Under the pieces are notes generated by a model. It ran no database searches and had not been told where the DNA came from. It was given only the letters and a program-made list of their open reading frames with translations. A DNA stretch of 64,000 nucleotides, taken from positions 1-64,000 of the forward strand of contig JAENRP010000030.1 of the NCBI GenBank assembly GCA_024741835.1, written 5' to 3'. Positions 35,365 to 48,148 of this stretch are shown one piece after another. Position 1 is the first letter of the stretch; every line of letters begins with the position of its first letter. A program made the translations under genes and the position numbers. This DNA is from Diplocarpon mali (lineage: Eukaryota; Ascomycota; Leotiomycetes; Helotiales; Drepanopezizaceae).

Positions 35365-36223
35365 GATCGTGGTTCCCTCGACGTGTTTCTCGTTTTCAGA
35401 CTAATCATTCGGAGGGGGATGGTAGATGATATCATACTACAGCTTTGAATTTCCAGTAGAGGGATTCAGCGGTGCGCGAGGTAGTTCTTTGTGGTCAAGA
35501 CGCTGAAGGGAAGCGGAAGTCAATTTAGTGGAATCTTCAAACCGGCATTCCTATCCTGGTCTCATTGTGGCACAAACTTACTTTTTCTCAGTAGGCTGCA
35601 GATGTGAACCTCTGATTCCTAGGAGCAGGTGAGTGTTTAGTTGGTCAAATTCCATGCAGTGGATATGTTCACATTTGTAGCCGATTAGAAAGAGTGGGCA
35701 ACATTGTCGCTGTAGAAATTGGGGCCTACAGCGAGTGTAATCGGTAGGGTTTGACCGTCATGACTACTCTGTACTGTGTACAGAGAGGCACAGCGGTTAT
35801 CTCTGTACCCTGTCGACAGAGAACAAAACTCAGAAGTATCACGCTTAGCTTAATTCGGGTCTATATAAGGTCCAGTATATGCAGGTATTAAATACATTAT
35901 GACCCGTCTAAGACAATGCCACCCACTGTTGACTCCCCACAATGAACAGGGTACCAAGAACAGCCACTGAACCTCTGTCTCTGAGAGAGTTTGCAATAAT
36001 ATTTATACTCTAAAATCAGTTGTTCTCAAATTGTAGTAAGCCAGCCCAAACAAGCACCACACTAGCGTATGTGCAAGGAGGGGATGTCAGTCAGTTTGCA
36101 AGGTACAATACACTTTCACGTGGTGTTTATTTGGCTTGCGACGAAGTATTAAGCTCTCTTTCTCGCAGAACTTTTCCTTTACTCGCAAAGATTTTCGAAG
36201 CATCAGCTTGATATCGAGACGAA
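35365..36223. promoter_or_regulatory. Divergent promoter region, phosphoribosyltransferase / nucleoside transporter
   Basis: The 859 bp between two start codons facing away from each other must contain both promoters. No long frame occurs. An AT-rich stretch with ATATTTATAC near 35999-36008 lies upstream of the transporter. No specific binding site could be named. Confidence 0.45.
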
Positions 36224-38346
36224 ATGGCCGCCGCAGATCACCATCTTGCACTACACGAATATGATTCCAAGAACCCTGTTCCAAGGCCACTGATAGACAC
36301 CATGCAATCACCGGAAACTCGAATTGGACTCGAAACCAAAAATTCAACGAAGGTAATGACGGACTCTGAGCTGGGACAATCCACTCAAAACAAGTCCCGC
36401 TGTAGCAGATTGATAGCTGGAAAATTCAGAATAAACAGAATTTTCATTCATCTTACAACCTGGGCATTGGTCACCACGTAAGTGGCGACCTGCTAGAGCT
36501 TTGGGGATCAAATTAACCAACTTCGACGCAGATGGTGGGCCGTAGGACTTGCGTATCACAGGAATGATATGAACTGGGTCGAGCCATTATTATTATGGCT
36601 TCTCGTCAGTATTCGGATCATCACTCTATATGTCCCAGCTGGACTCACCTTAGTGTGGGTAGATATTCTGGTATCATGATTTCTAATCCTTCGAGCTGAT
36701 CGTCATGCAGCCCAGTCTACTTTGTTTGGAGTCGTGGGGTGACACGGTTGGAGACGTTAATTCCTCAAACCTACCGCACAATCATAGGCGCCATCCTTGT
36801 TGTAGTTGCGTTACTCCTCGGCGTTTTCATCCCCGACGAGACGCCTTATAATTTGCGAAGTGATAGAGCAGTCAGCATGTTCGGCTATATTGTGTTTCTT
36901 GCTGGTCTGTACGCCACTAGTCGGAATCGAAAAGCTATAGTTTGGCGTCCAGTGATCGTTGGTATTCTAACACAATTCATTGTGGGGTTTTTTGTCCTTC
37001 AAACGGAGCTAGGAAGAACCATCTTCAAGTTTCTTGCCGATGCTCTAACCACACTGCTCGTTTTTGCTTATGATGGAGTTGTGTTTTTGACAGAACCAGA
37101 TATTACCACCTTTGGTAAGTTTCTATGGCTTCATAGTCACTTCATACTAATAACAATGAAGGGTGGTTTATTGTGAACAGTCTTTCGGTATTTGTGTTCT
37201 TTGTAGCTCTTGTCCAGATGTCATATTACGCCGGGCTTGTTCAGTGGGCCGTCCCAAAGATTGCGTATCTTTTTGGCTGGGCATTCGGTATATCTGGAGC
37301 CGAAGCGCTCGCTGCTGCAACGTCGCCGTTCCTCGGTATGGGCGAAGCAGCTATCGTCATCAAAGGTTTCGTACCGCTGCTCACCCAGGCCGAGATTCAT
37401 CAAGTCATGACTTCTGGTTTTGCAACGATATCTGGTTCTCTTATGGTTGTATATATCGGGTATGTGTTCATCACCTATGCTCCCTGCTCACACGCTGACT
37501 TGCCATGTCCAGTCTGGGTGCTAGTGGCCAAGCAATCATCTCATCCTGTGTGATGTCAATCCCAATCTCAATTGTCATTTCAAAAATGCGAGTCCCAGAA
37601 ACCGAAGAGCCTCTCACTCGCGGAAACATTTCGATCCCAAATTTGGACACGGATGACGGGAACGAAGAAACCAACATCCTACATGCAATGGCTAATGGGG
37701 CATGGATAGGTCTGAAAGTCGCAGGCATGGTCATGGCTAACCTTCTGGTCATCATTGCGATTGTTGCACTTCTGGACGGTATACTGCACTGGACCTTCAA
37801 ATATATCCAGGTCAGTGATTTACTATAATACAAGTGCTTGCAGCGATGACACGCGGCGCCAGCATCCAGAGCTGTTATGTATGATCTTGATACAACACTC
37901 AATTCTCGGCTGCAATACAAAGCCATAGTTCACCCAAGGAAAGCATCGCTAATCCAGTTGAACAGGCTCCAAATATCACGATCTCTAAAATATTTGGCTA
38001 CATATTCTACCCGGTAGCGTTCCTCATGGGCGTCCCCCGCAACGAGCTTTATCTCGTTGGCCAGTTAATTGGCATGAAAACCATTCAAAACGAGTTCGTG
38101 GCCTTCGCTGCACTCACTGGACAGCCACAATTCCAGACTCTCTCTCAAAGAAGTAATATCATCGCGACGTATGCCGTTTGTGGATTCGCAAATATTGGGT
38201 CTATTGGCATCCAGCTTGGTATCTACGGGTCCTTTTCACCAGCACGACGTGGAGACTTTGCGCGGAACGCCGTCTCTGCGTGCATCTGTGGAGCTTTAGC
38301 AACTTTTATGAGTGCGAGTCTGGCGGGCATGATCTTTAAAGGATAA
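36224..38346 (+). CDS. Concentrative nucleoside transporter (CNT family)
   Basis: Six exons, 36224-36477, 36532-36654, 36711-37114, 37162-37459, 37513-37810 and 37966-38346, give 585 aa in frame. A hydrophilic N terminus of about 70 residues is followed by some 11-13 membrane segments. CNT hallmarks are FGISGAEALAAATSPFLGMG then EAAIVIKGFVPLLT (about residues 303-338) and the C-terminal TIQNEFVAFAAL followed by ATYAVCGFANIGSIGIQLG. Family members import nucleosides with H+ or Na+ across the plasma membrane. The last intron is the longest (155 bp); an alternative acceptor upstream could add a few residues (SPKESIANPVEQ). It lies head to head with a purine phosphoribosyltransferase-like gene. 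Confidence 0.9.
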
Positions 38347-39430
38347 GCTTCCTGGTCGACGTAACGATTTGGCATCAAGTTATCTTTTTGAACCAGGGAT
38401 ATTATGCTGGAGCCGCAGGGGGCTGGCCCAGAAGTGCTTTTCCATTGCCTGCAACCTCTGCGTACAATATCATGGTAGATTTGCACCGAAACAACCAAAT
38501 CACTCTACTCCGTGATTTTGGGCATAACAGACGGTGTTGATAGAGATGTGCCGAAGTAAATCCTCATCGCTGAAGCTTAGCCTTGAACTTCGATTGATTT
38601 CAAGCATTGAAACCTGAGATATTGTACTATTCAGGGCGGCGCGGAAAATTATGGAATGCAGATACGACAAAATGTCTTATAACAAAAAGTAAGAATACTA
38701 CCAAGTGCTACTTTATACTTGGCTTTACTGCTGTAGAAAGCCAAAAGTGACTGGCATAGTAATTAGATTGGTATAGGAGTATAAAATCACGATAAGTCCA
38801 TGTAACTGAATGGCTTTGTGTTAAGTACGGTTAAGATCAGATCGAGGTTCCTCGCTCTACGTACTAGCTTAGCCAGAACGAATACTACAAATTAGAGCGT
38901 GCTCAATGCATGTATGCAACACCCTGTTAAATAAACAACATCTTTTACAAATAAGCGGTGTATTTGTCACCCAGACCTATAACACATCGGTTGAGTTTAT
39001 GGACTATTAACCACTCCACGATGGTCGATAAGTGAAGACTTTGAGGTGAATCGATTATAATTGTATGAGGTCACAAGGCACATACGCATATTGCTTACAA
39101 ACTCACCTAAGCCGCTATTTCTTATTCTGCAAACTGGCTTGGAGAAACCGAAGACTAGGTATACCTTGGTAAAATATAATTTTCATAATGCAGGGAGAAT
39201 AAGATCGATGATAAGTAGGTTGTAATAGTGACTAATTATTACAAATTCCTCACAAGCTACTGATTTTTTCAATGACTCAAAGTTTTTTATTATTATAATT
39301 ACTAGTATATAATTATTATTAGCATAATACCAACAGGTGGGCACCTACTATCTAGAAGGGAATTTCGCTTACGAAAATGGCAGGTATGCTTGAAAATATA
39401 GGAAAATTTGGTCTAGGTGTGCCTAATTGC
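38347..39430. other. 3' flank and AT-rich spacer
   Basis: No gene-like frame is visible. Base composition becomes strongly AT-rich after about 38900. Confidence 0.4.
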
Positions 39431-40107
39431 CTTATGCGGGAGACAACGACTCAACACCTATATATGGTAGCTCCTTCGAACCTGCAGATTCTTTCAGTTC
39501 TTTCCAAAGAGTCTGTAGAGTCGAATTGAATCCTTTCGACTACAAAATAATTGAACTCCAAGTCGAAAGAAGCCGGCACGATTCGAAGCTTCAGAACGAA
39601 AAAAATTCGCACTACCTCTTCTACAAATGCCCTCTACTTTCGATCTCTGCTTACGTACTCTTGGATTATTCATACCTATGATTGAAGGAAAGGCTTAGTA
39701 AAGGATACAGAGAGGCAAAAGGCAGGTTACAGTATATAAGGAGGAGGAGCGAAAAGGATATATGTCTTAAAAAATTTAAGTTGATAAGAAGGGCTATGAA
39801 CAAAAGCCGCCGCTTATTGATAAGACGCTTAATAGGATTTTTTTGAAAATAGCCGCTATAAGCGCAAAGGGCTTGTCTCAAGGTAACGAATCTAAGGCGA
39901 TTTTACTTTTTAAGTCACATTTTAAGAACGTACTTGCCTAAGACCTAAAGAGAGCAAAAATTAATTAAGGTTTAGTTTAGACTTTTAGTCAAGGAATTGA
40001 GAATTATAGATATAGTAAGTTGCATAGTAGAGATATTAGGAATTTTATACTAGCTTCTACTAATACAATAGAGTTCAGGATTAATAAAGCATATTCAAGG
40101 GGGAAAA
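39431..40107 (+). mobile_element. Retroposon R1, copy B
   Basis: Single direct copy. It starts near GCGGGAGACAACGACTC and GCTCCTTCGAACCTGCAG, contains AGAGTCTGTAGAGTCGAATT and CTCTACTTTCGATCTCTGC, and ends in a degraded terminal region with an A-rich tail (GGGGGAAAATGG). It is more diverged at the 3' end than copies A and C. No coding capacity. Confidence 0.6.
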
Positions 40108-40739
40108 TGGCCTTTTGCTATTCCAATCAATTCCCTTTGTAGGCAGGCAACCCGCTTTCTGAAGCTCATATATTTCAATCATATGACTATCCTGACAAGT
40201 CACTTAGAAAGGGCTTTAGCGAGATTGATGCCCGTCGTGTCCCGCATGTAAACAAAAGCCAAGTAATGGGATGCGAGAATTTCAGATCGAGACCTCGGCG
40301 ACATTCGACACTTGTAGATATAAGGCTTGTAAGCAGACCCTCTTGTTCTCTGAGTGAAAATCTTTAATTAGATTGGAAATGTGCGGGATTAGTGCACGGG
40401 ATAATATGCCTTGGTTCTATGACTGTGAAGTGAATCCAAGATATGGAGATTTAAGATAGGGAGACGGATTGTGATGGGTTTTCTCATGCTTAAGCGAGAT
40501 GGCACTCACTAAGCTCAGGGGTGTCAACAACAGTTCTTTCTCGATGTATTCTTGGAAGGAAAAAGTCGTATTAGTATTTTTCTGTTATTTTATCGATAGA
40601 ATTATACGATGCAGAATGTCGCTATGTAGGAAATCCAGGTGCAATCGGATGCACCCTCATTCGCCCAATTACTATGCGTATAATATGGTGTAAATCCACG
40701 ACACAGCCCCAGCTCTCGAGCTATTTCCGCTCGGTACTA
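40108..40739. other. Spacer downstream of the Zn2Cys6 regulator
   Basis: Short unremarkable frames only. It includes the 3' end region of the minus-strand regulator gene. Confidence 0.4.
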
Positions 40740-42919
40740 CTAGCAAAGCAGTACCCCTCCATTTCCCTGCCGCATAAGCCAATCTTCCGCCCCTCCAAAA
40801 TCCATAGCCACTCTCCTCGCTCCAAGCAGCTGCCCCTCGCCACCTCCAGGCCCAATCTCACCAGCTCTGAGCCCACCAATCTCCATCGATACGCTCCCAC
40901 TAAGGGCTGGATCTCTTTCAAGCATCCCTTCGCCGTCCGCGGTGACAGGAGAGTCGACGCCCATGCCCGCAGCAAGCAGATCCAAGCGTCGACATGCGAG
41001 TTCTGTCATCTCCCAGCGGGAAGAATGGGCGTGTGCGCGCAGCAGGGAGCGGAAGTGTGCAATGGTCGAGGACCAGAATTCGATGTCGTGTGTGGTGTGG
41101 CTGGTGAGTAACTGGGAGAACATGAAGGTGCCGGCGAGAGAGATGTTGGTTTTCGTTGTTGCTGCGGGTACTGTTAGCCACCAGGAAGGAAATCAAGCAG
41201 AGAAGAGGAGACGGGTGAAAGCAATGGGTGGGAAGGAGAAAGGGCGACTTGCGACTCCACCAAAATGCCCTTAATCGGTTGACACTCATCTTCTCGAGGA
41301 ATTCGACCACGTTCAACAGAACAGTGCGCGCCTGCGCTCGGACACCGCTGTGACCGGGGTGGTGCATTGGGAGGACTCTCAACACGGCCCGTAACAACAC
41401 GATTTCCGCTGTATAGAACGCCAGTATCGCACTACCACTGTGATCCAGGCCCGTACCGCTATTGGAATTCCACAGCTGACAGAGGTGCTCGTCTCTAAAC
41501 AGTCTAAGTTGATCTTTGAACCCGGAGAACATGGAGAAGACCATGGAGTCCGGGAGGAGCTTCATGCGTTCCACGGCTTTTAGCGCGTAAAAGTTGGAGA
41601 GTATATCGGAGAGGATGGACGACAGATGGGCCATGGCTATGAATTGCAAAGCCGGCGCCAGACCCAGCTGCTCTCCGCTGAGACCAAGATGGGAGAAATG
41701 CGCGATGGTGGGGAAGGGGACGTTGCAGTGCTCATCATTGAGGTACGATGGGCGTCCCAGACCGAGGGCTGTCCACTTGTCCTGGATGTAGAGCGCCCAC
41801 CAGATGCGAATCCGGCGGCTGCAGTCTGCGGGCGAGAGGGCCCAGGTCGAGGGGTCGTTGTTGAGCCCCAGATCATGCGCGATTCCGACCACCGAACCGA
41901 GGGTTGAGGAGTGACCTGGAAGTGTTGTTGGTGCATTGAGACGTTGGAGAAAAAGAATCGCGGCCTCGAGCGTTTCGAGACGGGGATGCCGGTTCTCGAT
42001 GGGGAGGCTAAGCCGGTGAATTAGTAGATGGAAAGGGGTATCAGGTGACTTGACCAGACTTACACTTGATGGATGAATGCTGCGAGGGAAGGGTATTCGG
42101 CGGGCGAGGATGGACAGAAAGGCGCAGCGAGGGCGTATATTGTAGCTAAGAGAGGGTCTCCTGTCTGAGGAGTTCCGGCGAAGCGAGCTGGGTCGAGGAG
42201 TGGGTAAGAGTGATGGATCACTTCAAAGTATGTCCGCAGCAAATCGGTACCATACGGGCTGACTATCGCCTCAGTATCCGTCGTAGGATAATAATCCGGT
42301 CTGGCATCAAGGTGCGTGTCAGGAATAAACTATTCCTCAGTCAGTTTCCCTTTACCTCGACCAAGCGAGCGCACAGCTCACCGTAAAACACACCAACCCA
42401 TCCCCCTCCCCCTTCACCCTCCACACCGCCCACTCCCTCGCTCGATAGCAGTTCGCATGGTTGAACTCGCAATGCCTCAGTACATGCGGATCCAGCTCAC
42501 CACTGGATCCCACAAATTGAGACGTCCACCCGCCGCTCCCCTCCCCTCTCCCGCTGCCGACTTCTGCATTGACCGGCGAGACAGATCCCGTACTACGCGG
42601 ACTGCTACTCGCCGTCGAGGATCTGGCTTTGTGGACTGCGCTAGGAAGTCGATTGCGCCTTACGTTGGGAGGACGAAGATATGCGCAACTCTCGCCGCGG
42701 GTCCGGCAAAGCGAGCAGTCCTTCTCATGCGCGTCCCGCGTGCAACATATTTTGCGTTTGCGACATGCGTCGCACCTAAATTTGCATCAACGGATGACCC
42801 CAGGCCTCTCGCAGTGTATGAGAAATGCAAAGCGTAACTTACGGCCGTTCTTTTCTCGACTTGTACTTACGGCCAACGCCGGCAGCCGTCTCCGGATACT
42901 GGATCTGGATCGTATTCAT
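40740..42919 (-). CDS. Zn2Cys6 fungal transcription factor
   Basis: Five exons, 42919-42843, 42775-42382, 42329-42064, 42007-41256 and 41170-40740, give 639 aa with consistent phase. The Zn2Cys6 binuclear cluster at about residues 27-58 reads CDACRKRKICCTRDAHEKDC then SLCRTRGESC, flanked by basic residues, and is followed by a Ser-rich linker. The fungal-specific regulator middle domain is visible: TYFEVIHHSYPLLDPARFAG, IYALAAPFCPSSPAEYP and VVGIAHDLGLNNDPSTWALS with RRIRIWWALYIQDKW. It should be a nuclear DNA-binding regulator; its targets cannot be inferred, as no pathway genes adjoin it. The last donor (GTCGCA) is weak, so the exon 4-5 junction is the least certain part. Confidence 0.85.
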
Positions 42920-45769
42920 GCTGACAACTCCCCGTAGCCGGTTTCACGCAAGAGCAGGGTCAAGAACCGAACGCTTTCTCGTTCTCCTTTTCCTTCTCCT
43001 TCTCGTCCTCTAAGCCATGCAGGTGTTGCAAGGCTGAACTTCTCCCCGTCTTTGCAAGCGACCAAATTGCAATATCCGACCGGCAAAGGTAAACAAACCA
43101 GCTCGCCGTGGCGCCGTGAAGAGCTAGTAGCAGAGGTTGGGATAAGAAAGAGGTACAGGGCGGGAGTGTTACATACAAGAAAAGCCCAAGAGAAACGGTG
43201 AACAAGAGACGAACCAGAGAGAGTATCAGGATATCTGTGCACGCAGAACGCGCTCGGAAAAGACCCATCTCAATCCCATCTTTGCGAGAGAGGGGCCTCC
43301 ATGTGTCAGATCCATGAGATGTTCAGGGGCTACGGCCAATTGAGAGGCGGCAATTGGGTTTGTAGGGGTTGATCGAGTCAGGGCGTGTCGGGCTCGAATC
43401 CTTTTGATAGTGAGCACCTCAGTCCCCTAGATGACTGTATCTACAGTAACCCTACTTGAGAAAATGCTGCTTCTCTTCCCCATAGTTTCCATCTCCCCTA
43501 GACATGGACGAATAAAACCGGACAAGGACTCAAGGACAACAAAGAGCGAGAACCACTCGACTGCACGCAACAATACCCAACCTACTTTGAGGAGGCAGCA
43601 CTTACGTCTTACTACGTATGGTATATCTCACTTCATCAAGCCCCCATCCCCTCCCCTCCCCTCCCCTCCCACGCAAAGGGTCCTCCCAGGGTGACTTCTA
43701 GATGGCAGATAATGTGGAGCCCAGGCTCTGCTGACACAGTGCCCGTATTTCATTTGCGCACGACTCGCCTTTGCCCACCTTCGCCATCCATGATTTAAAC
43801 TTTGCAGCTCACACTTCTGGTCTTCCAAACAGCGGTGGCGGCGGAAAATACCCAGTTACTTGACAATCCAATCCTAATCTGACTTGGACCCTGCCGCTGA
43901 CCGCGGCTTGGACTTACTGGCGACGAGCGCGGTAATGCGATCGGATGGATTGCTCCGGACTCTGTAAAGGGTCGATAACTTAAAGTGTAATCGTAGGTTC
44001 CTGCTAGCCCCATGCCACCACTAACCCCCAGTGGTAGTTGGAACGAATGATCAGTTGTAAGTTAAGTAACTTAGTTGCCGCGTGACAGTATCTAAGCAGT
44101 GTACTACGGTATTATCTCTACTAAGCTTTCATTCTGAGCTATAAGCTGATTGCTTCCTTGTTTTTCGAGAACGATGGATCTCTAGACCCACGGATTGGCA
44201 TTCCATGACCGGGGAAAGAAGAATATACTTTCACATTCGGATGCGAAAAGTTCAATGGCTAGAGAATGATCCACCGTCCGCGGATCAAAACGAATAGTTT
44301 TGATTGTCAGTATTAAGCTTACCGACCTTGAAAGTATTTACAGTTTAACATCAAGGTATGAAGTGCTCAGTTGCTCCTCTGAGTGGTCAAACCCAATAAT
44401 TGCAAATGGATTTCGACCCTCGTTTAGGACTCCACCGTGCTCGGGAATATAGGGAAGTTTGTTGCTTGTTTTGAGACTTGATAGGTTCGAGGAGGACCAA
44501 GTTTGCTGAATAAGGATAGCAGAAGGTTTTACTCCGTATGCCGAATAAAGCCCGCATGAAAGTAAATTTGCGTCTTGCAAACCTGTCCGCCGTACAACTC
44601 CCCACGCGGACCATTGGATTCGGAGGTGGGGTTTTCCGCTAGCCGGAAAAGAAAATGCCTATAATAACGTGCTTGGTATACACTTGAAATTCAGAGGTTT
44701 TAACACGTGCAAAGATGAGGCCTCAGCAAACCATATGTGTAGTACCATAGATTCTCACTATTTCCCCGCAGGCCAAATATAGCGCACTAGTGGTGTTTCA
44801 GGGAAGGTTTACCTCGGTACAGCGGATAGTCAATTTTCTCTTTGCAAATCAACCACAACATCAGGAAGAATAAAGTCAAAAATTACTGGTTCCTAGCTTG
44901 GGATCTGTAGTGGATCACTCCAGAACTATTTATATCACTTTGGATTAAGCATTTAAAGGGTTATAGGGTGTTAAGTGCACGTGTCCAGAGGCCGCCTTGT
45001 CGACAGGGGACAGTATTTAACCGCTTTACCTCTGTAATGTAAAATACTTAGTACATGTTGAAAATATTCCACATTCATAGTCTGTGCACCATTCTAGAGG
45101 TTTCTATTAACAGGGGCCTTGATCAAGGGGTACTACCATTGATATAATAATATTAACTCGCCGCTTTTTACACTAGAAATCAACACTTTTACTATGGATT
45201 GTATACAAAATACTAGAGAAAATAATAAAAGCAGCATTGCCAAGTATCTAGAGTGCACGGTCTAGAATTGTGGAATATTTCCACCCTGTACTAAGTATGC
45301 TTGGCGTTTGAATGGTAAAATATACTTTCGCACAGTGTTCGTCTGATGTGCGACAAATTGCTCATGAATCTTTTTATTTTCGCATCTACTATGAGTTGAA
45401 ACCTATTCACAATCTCCACTATCAGATGTAATAGCCACTCAAAGCATAATGCTTTAGTCTTAGCTTAAAACCAATATTTCAAAGCTCAAATCCTAAAAGC
45501 TGAATAGCTGACACAAAGGCTTGGCCTTTACGAAAGCCTTTTTACTTCGTACTGCCTCTCTTTTGTCCCCTCCCAGTCCGGTGGATCCAAAACATGGCGA
45601 AAAGAACTCTGAGAATTTAGAATGCTGAAGCAGACGGAACAAGCCAAGAGATTCAAACGCTTAAATATTCATCAAAATTATTAATGCCTTCCAGACTTGT
45701 GGATTTTCTAGCTTCGAAGTAGACCCTTTTTTGTATAATCGATTCAATTGTCATGAGACTTTAAGGCAT
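42920..45769. other. Gene-free region, increasingly AT-rich
   Basis: The first 700 bp are GC-moderate with a TCCCC microsatellite at about 43646-43670 and form the promoter side of the regulator. A coding-like minus-strand stretch at 44338-44580 (GLYSAYGVKPSAILIQQTWS, PYIPEHGGVLNEGRNPFAI) follows an acceptor-like CAG but has no partner exons or recognised family. The rest is AT-rich and stop-dense. Confidence 0.4.
43646..43670 (+). repeat. TCCCC pentanucleotide microsatellite
   Basis: CCCCTCCCCTCCCCTCCCCT repeats about five times in a row, a simple-sequence tract in non-coding DNA. Confidence 0.85.
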
Positions 45770-46215
45770 ACCTTCACCCCACTTTCCCCCTGTCTTCAGG
45801 CAAACCTGCCACTTTAACAAGCGAAACTCCCCCTCCTCAATTACCCATCTATGAGTAAGATCTCAATAGTAATTATAATGCTAATTTCGTACCTCGGAAT
45901 TATTTTATTTAGTAAATATGATATTATTCAGATTGGGACTATCTAACTTCCTCATCTAATCTTATTATTATTTCTTTCATTACATAAACAATATTCTTTA
46001 AGCAACCTTTGGTGTCTCCATAGTAGCTCATAAGATGCGTAAAAGCAGCAAGGATTGATTTATACGCGATATGCGTGTGCGCCTTATAGCCTAATGCCAT
46101 TTTTATTGATTCCCTGTTTTGAGAACACCGTGTCGAAGATCAGCCTTCTAGCTATGTAGCCTTTAACATTTGACTTTCGGGGTGTATTCATCTCCTTCCC
46201 TTTTCACAGAAAGCC
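45770..46215 (-). repeat. Dispersed coding-like repeat R2, copy b
   Basis: The minus strand reads EGEFRLLKWQVCLKT? diverged as SLVKVAGLPEDRGK in one frame and FRLLKWQVCLKTGG in another (about 45795-45835), plus MALGYKAHTHIAYKSILAAF and THLMSYYGDTKGCLKNIVY (about 45985-46105). These match 18997-19560 at nucleotide and peptide level. Both copies are broken, and the family was not recognised. Confidence 0.4.
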
Positions 46216-46929
46216 ATTCTTAGGGTTTTTCTATTCTTCTCTACACAGAAATGCAGAAGATCCATGGTGTAAAACCAGAACTCGTTCTTATTATAGTATA
46301 ATAGGTACCTATCTCTTGTCCCTTATTGACCAGGGGGCCCTTGTAAACTAGGTTCTAATACGATAGTTGGAGTTTAATTAATATTAGAAACCAATACAGA
46401 GAAAGAAAGAATTGGCATGCTTTTATAGTTAAACTGAACTTCGCATCAAGTGGCTTCTTACCTTTTCTTATTCTGATAGTTAATTTGTAGATTTATGACT
46501 AAAGGGACTAGGGAGCGAAAGATACCTGGTATATCTACCAAAGGAAGTTCCCATAGGTCTTAATAAAAAGATAAATATATGCTTTTGTAAGTAAGACTTC
46601 AATTTCTTATATTGTCTGCCAAGTATTTGGTTCCTCCTTGTTATGAATTGTAGATCAAGGGGTTTCAACCCACGTTATTAGCGAAACACAGTCAGGAGTA
46701 TAACTTGACACCTGTGAGACTGTGGGAATCAAAGTGGCCACTTCTGTTTTCTTCTTAGCTCAGGTATAGTAGATCTAGAAGCCCATAAACCGTATTATTC
46801 GACTAAATATACTTTAAGATGGTAATATCCGGCTCAAATACCAGGAGCCGACTGGCTAGAATTCTATCTGATGCATGATCTACTATACTCAAGGGGGGGG
46901 GACCAGTCGTAGCTGCTGCATACTTCGGC
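46216..46929. other. AT-rich spacer
   Basis: No recognisable feature. Short minus-strand frames (62 codons at 46480-46668, 60 codons at 46803-46985) show no family content. Confidence 0.4.
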
Positions 46930-47685
46930 GTAGAAGAACCCAATCGAATAGGGGTCGACTTAATCTCTATATATAGCATCTCCAACGAGCCTGCAGATGT
47001 TTTAGATCCTTTTTAAAGACTCTATATACTTTGAGATTAAGTCCTTTCAAATATAAAAACAATTAAACCTTAAGTCGAGTAAAGCTAGCACTCTTCGAAA
47101 GCTTTGAAATTAGTTTTTTTCCATCTCTCTTATAGATACCCTTTACTTTCAAGCTCTACCTATATAATCTAGGATTATTTAAATATATACCTATAATTAG
47201 AAGAAAGGCATAAAAATAAGAAAAAGGAGAGAAAGGAGAAAAAGGAGAAAAGGCAAGTCACAGTGTATAAAGAGAAAGAAGAAGGAAAAGGATACATATA
47301 TTTCGAAAATTTAAAAAGTCGATGAAAAGGGTTATGATCAAAAGCCGTCGCCTGCTGGTTTAACGCTTAATATAATCAAATAAACAGCCGCTATAAGCAT
47401 AAAGGGTATATCTCGGAATAGAGAATCTAAGGCGACTTTATTTGTTGAGGCACCTTCCGAGAACGTACTCGCCTGAGACCTAGAGAGAATAACTGTCGAC
47501 TAAGGTATAGGTTAGAGTCTTATTTAAGGAATCAGGAATTACGGGGTTACTAGGCTGAATAGTACAGATGTAAGGAGCTTTTAGGCTAGTTTATCATTGT
47601 ATAAAAATCCAACCTATAGCATTTTTCGCTCGTGCTACATAGTCTAGAACTAATGTGGCACGTTAAAAGGAAAAGAAAATAAGGC
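46930..47685 (+). mobile_element. Retroposon R1, copy C
   Basis: Single direct copy of about 750 bp. It starts GGGTCGACTTAATC with CCAACGAGCCTGCAGATG, has the middle words AACAGCCGCTATAAGC and GAGAACGTACTCGCCTGAG, and ends CGTGCTACATAGTCTAGAAC, TAATGTGGCACGTTAAAAGG and an A-rich tail. It is the clearest uninterrupted copy and has no coding capacity. Confidence 0.65.
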
Positions 47686-48148
47686 CCAGAGAAGGGCGCG
47701 AGGATTTTACAAGTAGTGCACTATTCAAAATCCGTGATGGCGTTGGATAGGGTATAGCCGGACACGGAACTGCAAATCAACTTCGTTAACTGAAGATTAT
47801 TACATAGATAACGCTATAGCCCAGCTCTCTAATGCACGATGCAGGTGCAACACCAGAATTAAAAGAAGGCTATGCATCTAGGGTGCAAATCCTTTCTTAA
47901 ATAAATGCTCAGGCTCAGGTGGCAAGCTGATTCAAACCGCCTCATTCCATCTGCACAAAACGAAAGAGAGAAGATAAAAGTGGTAGAGAACAAGACACCA
48001 TTAATTTCCACCCACGCTCCGATATATATATGGACTCCGTTCCGATGTGCCCATCTATTGACCCGTACCCAACCCCTGCCATCACATTTACCAAGCATCT
48101 CGCAAATGTGAACTCGCAAGTCACAACTCCAACGCACCGAACCACTAA
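47686..48148. other. 3' flank of the 1154-aa gene
   Basis: Overlapping short frames on both strands, none recognisable. Confidence 0.4.

Noticed and set aside
42316..43013. Plus-strand frames of 173 and 122 codons opposite the regulator's N terminus
   Set aside because: The minus strand carries the Zn2Cys6 cluster with valid introns, so these are antisense shadows.
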